This document shows, in pieces, positions 1 to 6,937 of a DNA stretch of 7,192 nucleotides. The translations under genes were made by a program, and so were the position numbers. Source of the stretch: REDI01 sp964586865 (GTDB taxonomy: Bacteria > Myxococcota_A > UBA796 > GCA-2862545). Position 1 is the first letter of the stretch. Each line of letters opens with the position of its first letter. Location: contig CAZPJM010000263.1 in the NCBI GenBank assembly GCA_964586865.1, positions 1-7,192 on the forward strand, read 5' to 3'. Below the pieces are notes generated by a model, which saw nothing but the letters and a program-made list of their open reading frames with translations, was not told the DNA's origin and made no database searches.

Positions 1-45
1 GATCGTTTCACGTGACTGGAGTTCAGACGTGTGCTCTTCCGATCT
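1..45. other. Illumina TruSeq adapter remnant (artefact)
   Basis: Positions 12-45 are identical to the 34-nt TruSeq read-2/index adapter segment that ends in GCTCTTCCGATCT. Positions 1-3 fit the end of the P7 part. Positions 4-11 (CGTTTCAC) are the reverse complement of GTGAAACG, which I recall as TruSeq index 19. Read on either strand it gives well-known contamination peptides: MCSSDL on plus, and IGRAHV before a stop on minus. This is untrimmed library sequence joined to genomic DNA at about 46. Nothing in it should be annotated as biology, and it artificially ends the lipB reading frame. Confidence 0.98.
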
Positions 46-466
46 GGTGCCCCCCACGGCGCCCCGCCGCCACCCCCCGGCCGTCGAGCCACTCGACGAG
101 GGCCTGCTCGAGGGCGTGCATGGTGCGCCGCACCCCGAGACGCCGCCGCCGGAGGTGGATGATCAGGTAGCCCACGAGCTGGCCCGGGCCATGGTAGGTC
201 GCCAGCCCGCCCCGCTCCGTGCGGTGGACCGCCACGCCGCGATCTCGGAAGAAGGACGGCTCGGGCAGGTCCGGCACCGCCCGCAGCCCGGTGGTCACCA
301 CCGGCTCGTGCTCGAGGAGCCACAGGACCTCGGGCCGGGCCTCGCCGTCGAGCAGGGCCTCGCGATGGGCACGCTGGGCGTCGAGGGCGTCGCGGTAGGC
401 CCACCGCCCCCGCCACGAGACCTGGACCGGGGGGAGGACCGACCATGGATCGGGGCGGGCGGTCAT
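46..466 (-). CDS. lipB: Lipoyl(octanoyl) transferase LipB, 3'-truncated by adapter
   Basis: LipB moves the octanoyl group from acyl carrier protein to the lipoyl-domain lysine of 2-oxoacid dehydrogenases and GcvH. LipA then inserts sulfur. It acts in the cytoplasm. About 140 genuine residues remain of a family length near 210-230. The family signature RGGLATYHGPGQLVGY lies at residues 85-100, and EHEPVVTTG (52-60) fits the usual LEHxPVxTxG segment. The catalytic Lys and Cys of the C-terminal third are missing only because the contig ends, so this is not evidence of a pseudogene. The last seven codons of the open frame (QIGRAHV) come from the adapter. The ATG at 466-464 overlaps the upstream gene's TGA (465-463) as ATGA, which suggests translational coupling; no strong Shine-Dalgarno precedes it. 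Confidence 0.95.
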
Positions 467-1242
467 GGGTCGACCAGGATCACCACCCGGCCCCGGCCGA
501 GGACCTGGGTGCCCAGGAGGTGGGCCCGCACCGCCCCCGAGCCCGTGTGGTCGAGGGTCAGGTCGGCCCCCCGAGCCCGGCGCGCCCGCACCACGAGGGG
601 ATCGTCGCCCGCCCGCACCGTGGCCGGGTGGGCCGCGTCGGAGACCCACACCGCGGGGCTGGTCTGAAGGGCCTCGGGCGTCCAGAGGGCCCCGCCCCAC
701 AGCAGCTCGCCATCGTCGGCGAGCAGGCGGGGGGCGAAGGCGGGCAGCGCGCCGGTCCCCCGGGCATCGACCACCAGCCCGGTGTGCTCGGAGGGGGTCG
801 GCTCCGAGGGGGTCGGCCGGGACAGGGTGAGGGTCCAGGGACGCAGGTAGTCGGCCAGATCGAGCTCGCCGAACAGGGTGACCCGGCCCGAGGCGTGGTA
901 GTGGGCCTCGGAGATGGCCCAGCGCTTGACCCGGTTCTCGAGGGTGTCTCCCAGCTCGGGCCGCTCGAGGAGATCGCCGATGGTCACGTCGGCGCGGGCG
1001 GCCACGTCGGGGAGGCCCTCCAGGATGGCGGGCCCGATCTGCTGCCGGGCGCGCTGCTCGGTGGCCTCCTGCCGCCCGGCCACGCCGGTACCGACGCGGG
1101 AGGCCTCGGCCTCGACCACGAGGCGGGTCCAGTTGACGACCGCCCCGCTGCCCAGGGCCCGACGCACATCGACCGGCTCGCCGGGGGGAGGGTCGGCGAG
1201 GGCGGGCAGGGCGAGCAGCAGGGGCAGGAGGAGGCGGGGCAT
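463..1242 (-). CDS. Exported LPP20/FlgT-like protein of unknown function
   Basis: This protein of 259 residues begins with a signal-peptide-like stretch (MPRLLLPLLLALPALA, then DPP), so it is probably exported; no lipobox Cys is seen. Residues 33-135 (GAVVNWTRLVVEAEAS, an Arg/Ala-rich helix, then a segment ending in SGRVTLFGELDLADYL) resemble the LPP20/FlgT N-terminal type domain seen in many deltaproteobacterial proteins. Residues 153-180 (HTGLVVDARGTGALPAFAPRLL) and the ending GRGRVVILVDP also fit that group. A PTPSE tandem duplication (about 143-151) forms a linker between the two halves. It sits 27 bp after dnaE and overlaps lipB by 4 bp, so it is probably co-transcribed, although its role need not relate to either. 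The 27-bp gap is pyrimidine-rich on the coding strand with no GGAGG. Family assignment is from remembered pattern only. Confidence 0.85.
   Translation of the reverse strand: MPRLLLPLLLALPALADPPPGEPVDVRRALGSGAVVNWTRLVVEAEASRVGTGVAGRQEATEQRARQQIGPAILEGLPDVAARADVTIGDLLERPELGDTLENRVKRWAISEAHYHASGRVTLFGELDLADYLRPWTLTLSRPTPSEPTPSEHTGLVVDARGTGALPAFAPRLLADDGELLWGGALWTPEALQTSPAVWVSDAAHPATVRAGDDPLVVRARRARGADLTLDHTGSGAVRAHLLGTQVLGRGRVVILVDP
787..816. repeat. 15-bp tandem duplication (two copies)
   Basis: CTCGGAGGGGGTCGG (787-801) is followed directly by CTCCGAGGGGGTCGG (802-816), differing at one base. The duplication is in frame and encodes two PTPSE units in the linker of the exported LPP20/FlgT-like protein. 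It is probably a small slippage duplication in a tolerant linker. Confidence 0.85.
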
Positions 1243-1269
1243 GGCGGAGGGGGAGCGAGGGAGGGCGGA

Positions 1270-4200
1270 TCAGGCCAGGACCACGGCGTCGGGGCGACCG
1301 AAGAGGGAGAGGAGATGCTCCTCGAAGGGGGCGCCGGCGTCGAGGGCGTGGTGGGGCAGGCCGAGGGTGGCGGCGTACCGTCCCGGGACCTCGACCACGA
1401 CCCGGGCGTGGCTGGTGCCCGGGTGCCGGCGCAGCAGGGCGGCGAAGGCGTCGAGGCGGGGGCCCGAGAGCTCGTCGGCGCGCAGGCGGAAGGTGATGTC
1501 GCGGATGGTGCGGGTACGCACCTCGGCCAGGCGCTCGGCGGAGCGGACCCGGATCTGGAGGCTGCCCTTGCGGGACTCGAGGGTGCCCGTGACGAGCACC
1601 GGCTCGCCCGCGTCGATGGTGCGCTGGGAGCGGGCCCAGGCCCCCGAGAAGAAGGTGCACTCGATGCTGGCGTCCACGTCGTCGAGCTGGACGAAGGCCA
1701 TCCGGTCCCCGCCCTGGGTGCGGATGGTCCGCACATCGGCCGGGATCCCCAGGATGCGGACCTCGTTGTCCAGGTCGATCTCGTCGAGGCGGGCGATGGG
1801 GACCGTGGCGAAGCGGGCCACGTCGGCGCCGTGGACCTCCATGGGGTGGCCGGTGAGGAAGAGGCCGAGCACATCGCGCTCGTGACCGAGCTTCTCGGTG
1901 AGGGGCCACTCGGAGACGTCGGGGAAGCGAAAGCGGGGCGCCCGGGGCGCGCTGGGGCCGCCGCCCCCGAACAGGGAGACCTGGCCGGCGGCGCGGTCCT
2001 GCTGGTTGCGGGAGCCCACCGCCACCGCCGCGTCCAGACCCTCCATGAGCGCCCGCCGCGGGAGGCCCGAGAAGTCGAAGGCGCCGGCCTTGATCAGCTG
2101 TTCGATGACCCGCTTGTTCACACGCTTGAAGTCCACGTGCTCGAAGAAGGCGAAGGCATCCTCGAAGCGGCCGCCGGCGGCCTCGCGGGCCTCGAGGATG
2201 GCCTCGACCGCGGCGCCGCCCACGTTCTTCACCGCCTTGAGGCCGAAGAAGATCACGTCGCCCTCGGGGCGATCGCCGGGGGGCGGCACCTCGAAGGCGG
2301 CCTGGGACCGGTTGAGGCAGACGCTCTCGACCCGGATGCCGTGGGCCTGGCAGTCCCGGATGTAGAGCAGCACCTTGTCGGTGTTGGCCGCCTCGATGGT
2401 CATGAGGGCGGCCATGTACTCGGGCCGGTAGTGGGCCTTGAGCCAGGCGGTCTGGTAGCTGACGTAGCCGTAGGCCGCCGAGTGGGACTTGTTGAAGCCG
2501 TAGGCGGCGAACATGGCGAGCTGATCGAAGATCTCGACCGCCTTCGCCTCGTCGATGCCGCGCTCGACCGAGCCCTCCACGAAGCGGACCTTCTGCCGGG
2601 CCATCTCCTCGTGCTTCTTCTTGCCCATCGCGCGGCGGAGCAGGTCGGCCTCGCCGAGGGAATAGCCGGCCATCTCCTGGGCGATCTGCATGACCTGCTC
2701 CTGGTAGATGATGGTGCCGTAGGTCCCCTCGAGGATGGGCTCGAGCATGGGGAGCGGGTAGGCGACCTCGGTGCGGCCGTGCTTGCGCTCGACGAAGTCG
2801 TCGGTCATGCCCGACTGGAGCGGGCCCGGCCGGTAGAGCGCCACCAGCGCCACCATGTCGTCGATATTGCTGGGCTTCAGGCGGCCGAGCAGGTCCCGCA
2901 TGCCGCTGGACTCGAGCTGGAAGACGCCCAGGGCGTCCCCCTCGGAGAGCATGGCGTAGGTCGCCGCGTCGTCGAGGGGGAGGCGCGCCATGTCCACGGC
3001 CACGCCGTGGTTGCGCTCGATGAGCTGGACGGCGTCGCGGATCTGGTCGAGCGTCTTGAGCCCGAGGAAGTCGAACTTGATGAGCCCGATGCTCTCGGCG
3101 GACTTCATGTCGTACTGGACCACCGGCCCCCCCTCGGGCCCGTCGCGGTAGAGGGGGGCGTACTCGACGAGGGGCTTGTCGGCGATGACCACGCCGGCGG
3201 CGTGCACGCCGGTCTGCCGGCACAGGCCCTCGACCCGCCGGGCCAGCGAGAGGACCCGGCGGACCTTGGGGTCGCCCTCGTACATGTCCTGGAGGAGCTC
3301 GACCTGGTCCAGGGCCTTGTCGATGGTGATCTTGAGGTCGTCGGGGATGAGCTTGGCGATGCGGTCGGCGTCGGTGAACGTCATGTCCAGGACGCGGCAG
3401 ACGTCGCGGACGGCGGCCTTGGCCTTGAGGGTGCCGTAGGTGATGATCTGGCTGACCAGAGGGGCGCCGTACTTGTCGCGGACGTGGGCGATGGCCTCCT
3501 CGCGGCGGTCCTGGCAGAAGTCCACGTCGATGTCGGGCATGCTGACGCGCTCGGGGTTGAGGAAGCGCTCGAAGAGCAGCCCGAACCGCAGCGGGTCGAT
3601 GTCGGTGATGCGCATGGCGTAGGCCACCAGGCTGCCCGCCGCCGAGCCGCGACCCGGCCCCACCGGGATGTCGTGGTCCTTGGACCAGTTGATGAACTCG
3701 GCGACGATGAGCATGTACGCCGGAAAGCCCATCTGGTTGATGATGTCGATCTCGTGCTGGAGGCGCTCGGCATACTCGGCATGGCGCCCGGCCGGCACCG
3801 CGTCCTGGCGGAGGCGGAGCGCCAGGCCCTCGCGGGCGTACCAGGCGAAGTAGCCCTCGAGGTGGCCGGCGCCCTCGGGCCGGGCCGGGATGGCCTCGTC
3901 GGGGGTGGGCAGGCCGTAGTCGCGGGGGGGCGGGAAGGCCCGGTAGAAGTAGGCCCAGTTGGCGTCGGTGTCGGGCTGGGCGGGCCGATCCTCGGGACCG
4001 GACGGCGCCACGTGGTCCGGCGGGGTGGTCGCCGGGAAGTGGTAGGTGCTGAAGTCGAAGTCGTACCGGCACCGCTCGGCCAGGGCCACCGTCCGGTCGA
4101 GGGCGTCGCCGTCGTCGGGAAAGAGGGCGCGCAGCTCATCCTCGGGCTTGAACCAGGCCTGGTCGGTGGGGGTCTGGAAGCGCTGGGGGTCGGTGACGCT

Positions 4201-4881
4201 GCAGCCCTGGGCGATGGCGTGGAGCACGTCGTGGACGGGGGCATCCACCGGGTCCAGGTAGTGCACGGCGTTGGTGATCACCGTGTCGAGGCCGAGCTCG
4301 GCGGCCAGGGTGCGGCTGCCCTCCAGGATGGCGTCCCCGCCGTCCAGGCCCAGGTCCTGCAGCTCGACGTGGAGCTGGTCGTCGCGGAGGACCTCCCGCA
4401 GGCGCACGAGACGCTCCCGGGCCAGGTCCACCCGGCCCGCGGCCAGCGCCCGGCCCAGCACGCCCTTGCGACCCCCGGTGAGCACGATGAGGCCGTCGCG
4501 ATGTGCCCGGAGCAGGTCCAGGTCGATGCGCGGCCGGTAGTACATGCCGTCGTAGATGGCCCGGGTGATCAGGTGGCAGAGGTTGCGGTAGCCGGTGGGA
4601 TCCTCGACGAGCAGGACCACCTGGTAGCCACCCTGCACGCCCTGGGGGTCCTGGTGGCCCACGCCCTCGGGCTGGACGGCGACCTCGGCACCCAGGACCG
4701 GGTGCACGCCGGCGCCGCGACAGGCCTTGTAGAAGGCCACCGCCCCGTAGAGGTTGCAGGTGTCGGTGAGGGCCACCGCGGGCATGCCCAGCTCGGCGGC
4801 GCGCTTCGCGATGGCGCCGGGGCTGGCGGTGCCGTCGAGGAGGCTGAACTGGGAGTGGACGTGGAGGTGGGCGAAGGACAT
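1270..4881 (-). CDS. dnaE: DNA polymerase III subunit alpha (DnaE)
   Basis: This is the replicative polymerase catalytic subunit, 1203 residues (E. coli about 1160). The start at 4881 (MSFAHLHVHSQFSLLDG) is the family start; the frame is open further upstream but that stretch is not DnaE-like. Domains in order: PHP about 1-280; polymerase core about 340-830 with GPGRGSAAGSLVAY (408-421), palm acids D450 and D452 in MPDIDVDF, and the third acid D604 in KFDFLGLKTL; YGFNKSHSAAYGYVSYQTAWLK (794-815); helix-hairpin-helix about 870-950; an internal beta-clamp motif QVSLF (967-971); an OB-type domain about 1040-1115; then a C-terminal domain. The PHP lacks several usual metal ligands (T41, G137 and A205 where H, C and D are typical), so it is probably not an active nuclease. 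About 50 residues are inserted at 287-336. First gene of a likely dnaE-LPP20-lipB operon; no Shine-Dalgarno is visible. Confidence 0.98.
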   Translation of the reverse strand: MSFAHLHVHSQFSLLDGTASPGAIAKRAAELGMPAVALTDTCNLYGAVAFYKACRGAGVHPVLGAEVAVQPEGVGHQDPQGVQGGYQVVLLVEDPTGYRNLCHLITRAIYDGMYYRPRIDLDLLRAHRDGLIVLTGGRKGVLGRALAAGRVDLARERLVRLREVLRDDQLHVELQDLGLDGGDAILEGSRTLAAELGLDTVITNAVHYLDPVDAPVHDVLHAIAQGCSVTDPQRFQTPTDQAWFKPEDELRALFPDDGDALDRTVALAERCRYDFDFSTYHFPATTPPDHVAPSGPEDRPAQPDTDANWAYFYRAFPPPRDYGLPTPDEAIPARPEGAGHLEGYFAWYAREGLALRLRQDAVPAGRHAEYAERLQHEIDIINQMGFPAYMLIVAEFINWSKDHDIPVGPGRGSAAGSLVAYAMRITDIDPLRFGLLFERFLNPERVSMPDIDVDFCQDRREEAIAHVRDKYGAPLVSQIITYGTLKAKAAVRDVCRVLDMTFTDADRIAKLIPDDLKITIDKALDQVELLQDMYEGDPKVRRVLSLARRVEGLCRQTGVHAAGVVIADKPLVEYAPLYRDGPEGGPVVQYDMKSAESIGLIKFDFLGLKTLDQIRDAVQLIERNHGVAVDMARLPLDDAATYAMLSEGDALGVFQLESSGMRDLLGRLKPSNIDDMVALVALYRPGPLQSGMTDDFVERKHGRTEVAYPLPMLEPILEGTYGTIIYQEQVMQIAQEMAGYSLGEADLLRRAMGKKKHEEMARQKVRFVEGSVERGIDEAKAVEIFDQLAMFAAYGFNKSHSAAYGYVSYQTAWLKAHYRPEYMAALMTIEAANTDKVLLYIRDCQAHGIRVESVCLNRSQAAFEVPPPGDRPEGDVIFFGLKAVKNVGGAAVEAILEAREAAGGRFEDAFAFFEHVDFKRVNKRVIEQLIKAGAFDFSGLPRRALMEGLDAAVAVGSRNQQDRAAGQVSLFGGGGPSAPRAPRFRFPDVSEWPLTEKLGHERDVLGLFLTGHPMEVHGADVARFATVPIARLDEIDLDNEVRILGIPADVRTIRTQGGDRMAFVQLDDVDASIECTFFSGAWARSQRTIDAGEPVLVTGTLESRKGSLQIRVRSAERLAEVRTRTIRDITFRLRADELSGPRLDAFAALLRRHPGTSHARVVVEVPGRYAATLGLPHHALDAGAPFEEHLLSLFGRPDAVVLA
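1969..1983 (-). other. Internal beta-clamp-binding motif in DnaE (QVSLF)
   Basis: Residues 967-971 of DnaE read QVSLF, followed by a Gly-rich linker. This agrees with the bacterial clamp-binding consensus of the Q-L-[SD]-L-F type. It sits where E. coli DnaE carries its internal motif QADMF, between the helix-hairpin-helix and OB regions. It should tether the polymerase to the DnaN sliding clamp. Confidence 0.8.
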
Positions 4882-4886
4882 GGCGC

Positions 4887-4902
4887 GGACCCCGAGCGGT
4901 CC
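4887..4902 (-). repeat. Small inverted repeat abutting the dnaE start
   Basis: GGACC (4887-4891), a 6-nt loop and GGTCC (4898-4902) could form a 5-bp GC stem in the dnaE leader, ending 5 nt before the ATG, where a ribosome-binding site would be. A further GGTCCC copy at 4905-4910 offers an alternative pairing. In DNA this GC-rich such a short stem can arise by chance. Confidence 0.35.
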
Positions 4903-4962
4903 CAGGTCCCTATCCGAGCGGCCGGTCAGGATCTGTCCGCTCCCCTCCCCCGGCCGACGCGG

Positions 4963-4968
4963 TACCCT
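4963..4968 (+). promoter_or_regulatory. Possible -10 element of yjbQ (TACCCT)
   Basis: TACCCT matches the TAnnnT -10 pattern and lies 12 nt before the GGAGG of yjbQ. The same hexamer occurs at nearly the same spacing before the esterase gene at 5868. No clear -35 is present. Confidence 0.35.
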
Positions 4969-4980
4969 CCCCGAGCGCCC

Positions 4981-4985
4981 GGAGG
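4981..4985 (+). promoter_or_regulatory. Shine-Dalgarno GGAGG that decides the yjbQ GTG start
   Basis: GGAGG lies 5 nt before GTG at 4991-4993. It supports GTG as the start and argues against the open frame extending back to 4754, which is antisense to dnaE. Confidence 0.8.
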
Positions 4986-4990
4986 CCCTC

Positions 4991-5401
4991 GTGTACCGCC
5001 AGACCCTCACCGTGCCCACCGAGGGGCGGGGCTTCATCGACCTCACCGGATCCATCGCCCGGGTCGTCGCCGAGTCCCGCATCTCGACCGGCCTCTGTCA
5101 CGCCTTCTGCCTGCACACCTCGGCCTCGCTGATCCTCCAGGAGAACGCCGACCCCGACGTGCTCCGGGATCTGGAGACCTGGATGAGCGGTGCGGTCCAG
5201 GACGGGGATCCGCGCTTCCACCACCGCGACGAGGGGCCGGACGACATGAGCGGCCACGTCCGCACCGCCCTCACCCGGACCTCCCTGGTGCTCCCGGTAC
5301 AGGACGCCCGCCTGCACCTCGGCACCTGGCAGGCGGTCTACCTGTGGGAACACCGGACCGCCCCCCACACCCGCCGGGTGGTGCTCACGGTGTGGGGGTA
5401 G
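4991..5401 (+). CDS. yjbQ: YjbQ/UPF0047 family protein (thiamine-phosphate-synthase-like)
   Basis: 136 residues, close to the usual 130-140 of the YjbQ/UPF0047 family. Family hallmarks are present in order: HTSASL (42-47), EN (51-52), DPD (54-56), the HH...EGPDDM block (77-86), H89, and GTWQAVYLWEHR (111-122). The E. coli relative YjbQ can supply low thiamine-phosphate synthase activity, but the true cellular role of the family is not settled, so the thiamine link is tentative. No signal peptide or membrane segment is visible, so it is probably cytoplasmic. GTG start with a good GGAGG. Divergent from dnaE; its TAG lies 3 bp from the stop of the convergent truncated hemoglobin. Confidence 0.95.
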   Translation: MYRQTLTVPTEGRGFIDLTGSIARVVAESRISTGLCHAFCLHTSASLILQENADPDVLRDLETWMSGAVQDGDPRFHHRDEGPDDMSGHVRTALTRTSLVLPVQDARLHLGTWQAVYLWEHRTAPHTRRVVLTVWG

Positions 5402-5404
5402 GCC

Positions 5405-5794
5405 TCACTGCCCGGGAGCCTCGGGGGGCCCGCAGTCGGTGCCGTCCACCACCGCCTCCTCGAGCCGGCGATCCGCTTCGATCCACCGCTCGATGATGTC
5501 CTCGGGGACCTCCTGCTCCCGCAGGACGGTCCGGAGCAGGGCCAGGCGGCGCCGGAAGTGCCCCCGATTGATGGGAAGCGGACGATGGACCCGCGCGATG
5601 GGCCGGCCGGTGTAGGCGGGGGGGCCGCCCAGGTGCCCGGCGGCGTGCTCCACCTCGTGCCGGACGATGCGCTCCCGGTCCCTCCCGATGAAGTGGAAGC
5701 CGATGATCAGGTCGTCGAAGACCCGGTCGACGAAGGCCCGGACCAGCCGCTCCAGCCCCTCCGCCCCGCCGATACGCGCGTAGTCGGTGCTCAT
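5405..5794 (-). CDS. Truncated hemoglobin (2/2 globin)
   Basis: 129 residues, normal for the truncated hemoglobin family, which binds haem and deals with O2, NO or related ligands in the cytoplasm. Visible features: the opening YARIGGAEGLERLVRAFVDR (5-24), IGFHFIGRD (31-39) matching the CD region, LGGPPAYTGRP (55-65) matching the typical GGPxxYTGR block, then VHRPLPI (69-75), where H70 is the probable proximal haem-ligating His. The C-terminal helices follow (80-115), with a short tail ending in a Pro/Gly-rich segment. I cannot assign it firmly to group 1, 2 or 3. ATG at 5794. It converges on yjbQ with a 3-bp gap and diverges from the esterase across 73 bp. Confidence 0.9.
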   Translation of the reverse strand: MSTDYARIGGAEGLERLVRAFVDRVFDDLIIGFHFIGRDRERIVRHEVEHAAGHLGGPPAYTGRPIARVHRPLPINRGHFRRRLALLRTVLREQEVPEDIIERWIEADRRLEEAVVDGTDCGPPEAPGQ

Positions 5795-5841
5795 GGGCAG
5801 GGCCTAACGCGGCTCGCCGCCGGCCCTCTCGTCCGCTCGGC

Positions 5842-5847
5842 TACCCT
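5842..5847 (+). promoter_or_regulatory. Possible -10 element of the esterase gene (TACCCT)
   Basis: This hexamer of the TAnnnT type lies 11 nt before the GGAG of the esterase, copying the arrangement before yjbQ. No -35 is recognised at the expected spacing. Confidence 0.35.
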
Positions 5848-5858
5848 GGGGACCTCCC

Positions 5859-5862
5859 GGAG
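5859..5862 (+). promoter_or_regulatory. Shine-Dalgarno GGAG of the esterase gene
   Basis: GGAG is 5 nt before the ATG at 5868, supporting that start. Confidence 0.7.
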
Positions 5863-5867
5863 CCTCC

Positions 5868-6899
5868 ATGCCCTCCCCCTTCCCCGACCTTCCCCCCGAT
5901 CAGCGCGGCCGGGTGCGGGTCCTGCGTCACAGCTCGACCGCCCTGGCCGGCAACCCGTGGGGCGATCCGGCCGAGCGGGACGTGCACGTCTACCTGCCCC
6001 CCGCCTACGACAGCGGCTTCACCTACCCGGCCATCCTGGTGCTGGCGCCCTTCGCGGGCACCGGGGCGGGGCTGCTGGGCCGGGGGCTCACCGACATCCC
6101 CCTCTCCACCCGGATCGACAGGCTCATCGCCGAGGCCGGCTGCCCGCCCTTCGTGGCCGTGATGCCCGACGTCATGACCTCGGTGGGCGGCAGCCAGTTC
6201 CTGGACTCCCCGGGGCTCGGCCGGTACCAGACCTGGATCGCCGAGGAGCTGCCAAGCTTCATCGCCGACCATGTCTCGCTGGATGGCCGCTGGGGCGCCG
6301 TGGGGCGCTCCTCGGGGGGCTTCGGGGCCCTCCGGCTGGCGATGGACCGGCCCGGGCTGCTCGCCGCGGTGGCCTGCCATGCCGGCGACATGGGCTTCGA
6401 TCTGACCTACCTGCCCGAGATCCGCGGCGCGGTCATGGGGCTGCAGCGCCACGGCGGCCTCGAGGGCTTCGTCGAGACCTTCTGGTCCCGCCACCGGCCC
6501 GACGGGCACGCCTTCGCCGCCCTCAACGTGCTGGCCATGAGCTGCGCCTACGCCGGCGATCCCGAGGCCTCCCCCTACCCGTGTCGGCTCCCCTTCGACG
6601 TGGAGACCGGGGCGCTGGACTGGCCCGCCTTCGAGGCCTGGCTCCCCCATGACCCGGTGCACCGCGTGCATCACGACGGGGTGGCCGCCGCCCTGGCCGG
6701 GCTGGACCTCCTCCACCTGGACGCGGGTGAGAGCGACGAGTACGGCCTGCACCTCTCGCTGCGCCGCCTGGTCCGCAAGCTCGAGGACCTGGAGATCCCC
6801 CACGTCCACGAGGAGCACCCGGGCGGGCACCGTGGCACGTCCTTCCGCTACGACGTGAGCCTGCCGGCGCTGGCGCGGGCCCTGGTGGAGGGCCGGTGA
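5868..6899 (+). CDS. Esterase of the Fes/EstD type (alpha/beta hydrolase)
   Basis: 343 residues, a serine hydrolase resembling the enterochelin-esterase/esterase D family (PF00756 type). Opening strands DVHVYLPPAYDSG (38-50) and YPAILVLAPFAG (53-64) match the usual start of the fold. The nucleophile elbow is GRSSGG (146-151) with S148. The likely catalytic Asp is D290 in GESDEYGLH, and the His is H321 in HPGGHRGTSFRYDVSLP. No signal peptide, so it is probably cytoplasmic. The natural substrate is unknown; siderophore trilactone or other carboxyl esters are possible, and no siderophore genes are seen here to support that. A weakly conserved 155-275 region may be a cap. A 38-bp gap separates it from the next plus-strand gene, so co-transcription is possible. 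Confidence 0.88.
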   Translation: MPSPFPDLPPDQRGRVRVLRHSSTALAGNPWGDPAERDVHVYLPPAYDSGFTYPAILVLAPFAGTGAGLLGRGLTDIPLSTRIDRLIAEAGCPPFVAVMPDVMTSVGGSQFLDSPGLGRYQTWIAEELPSFIADHVSLDGRWGAVGRSSGGFGALRLAMDRPGLLAAVACHAGDMGFDLTYLPEIRGAVMGLQRHGGLEGFVETFWSRHRPDGHAFAALNVLAMSCAYAGDPEASPYPCRLPFDVETGALDWPAFEAWLPHDPVHRVHHDGVAAALAGLDLLHLDAGESDEYGLHLSLRRLVRKLEDLEIPHVHEEHPGGHRGTSFRYDVSLPALARALVEGR

Positions 6900-6937
6900 G
6901 GGAAGGCGGGCCGCGGCCGGGGGGTCTTCACGGGGCC

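Larger units (their letters stand above)
4882..4990. promoter_or_regulatory. Divergent promoter region between dnaE and yjbQ
   Basis: This 109-bp spacer separates two diverging genes, so both promoters should lie here or in the neighbouring coding sequence. On plus there is a TACCCT (4963-4968) fitting the -10 pattern TAnnnT, with no recognisable TTGACA-like -35 about 17 bp upstream. On minus no convincing -10 or -35 was found. A small inverted repeat lies next to the dnaE start. Confidence 0.5.
5795..5867. promoter_or_regulatory. Divergent promoter region, globin/esterase
   Basis: This 73-bp spacer must serve both the minus-strand globin and the plus-strand esterase. TACCCT at 5842-5847 is a possible -10 for the esterase. 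No good promoter hexamers were recognised for the globin. Confidence 0.45.

Noticed and set aside
46..466. lipB as a pseudogene because the catalytic Lys/Cys are missing
   Set aside because: The gene is cut by the adapter at the contig end. The remaining part is intact and conserved.
29..667. A plus-strand frame starting MCSSDL
   Set aside because: Its start is inside the adapter and the rest is antisense to lipB and the LPP20/FlgT-like gene.
23..4072. A 1349-codon open frame on minus
   Set aside because: Out of frame with dnaE over most of its length and rich in Arg/Pro/Gly. Only its last part (466-46) is real, as lipB.
4754..4990. Longer yjbQ with a start at 4754
   Set aside because: The extension is antisense to dnaE. 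The GTG at 4991 with GGAGG gives the normal family length.
4882..5082. Longer dnaE with a start at 5082
   Set aside because: The extra 67 residues run antisense through yjbQ and do not resemble DnaE. The family start MSFAHLHVHS is at 4881.
445..5496. A 1683-codon open frame on plus, antisense to dnaE
   Set aside because: It covers a strongly conserved dnaE on the other strand. Its low-complexity Gly/Ala/Val/Glu composition is typical of a shadow frame in very GC-rich DNA.
6909..6918. Perfect palindrome GGCCGCGGCC between the esterase and the last gene, as a terminator
   Set aside because: It has no loop and no T-run, and such palindromes are expected by chance at this base composition.
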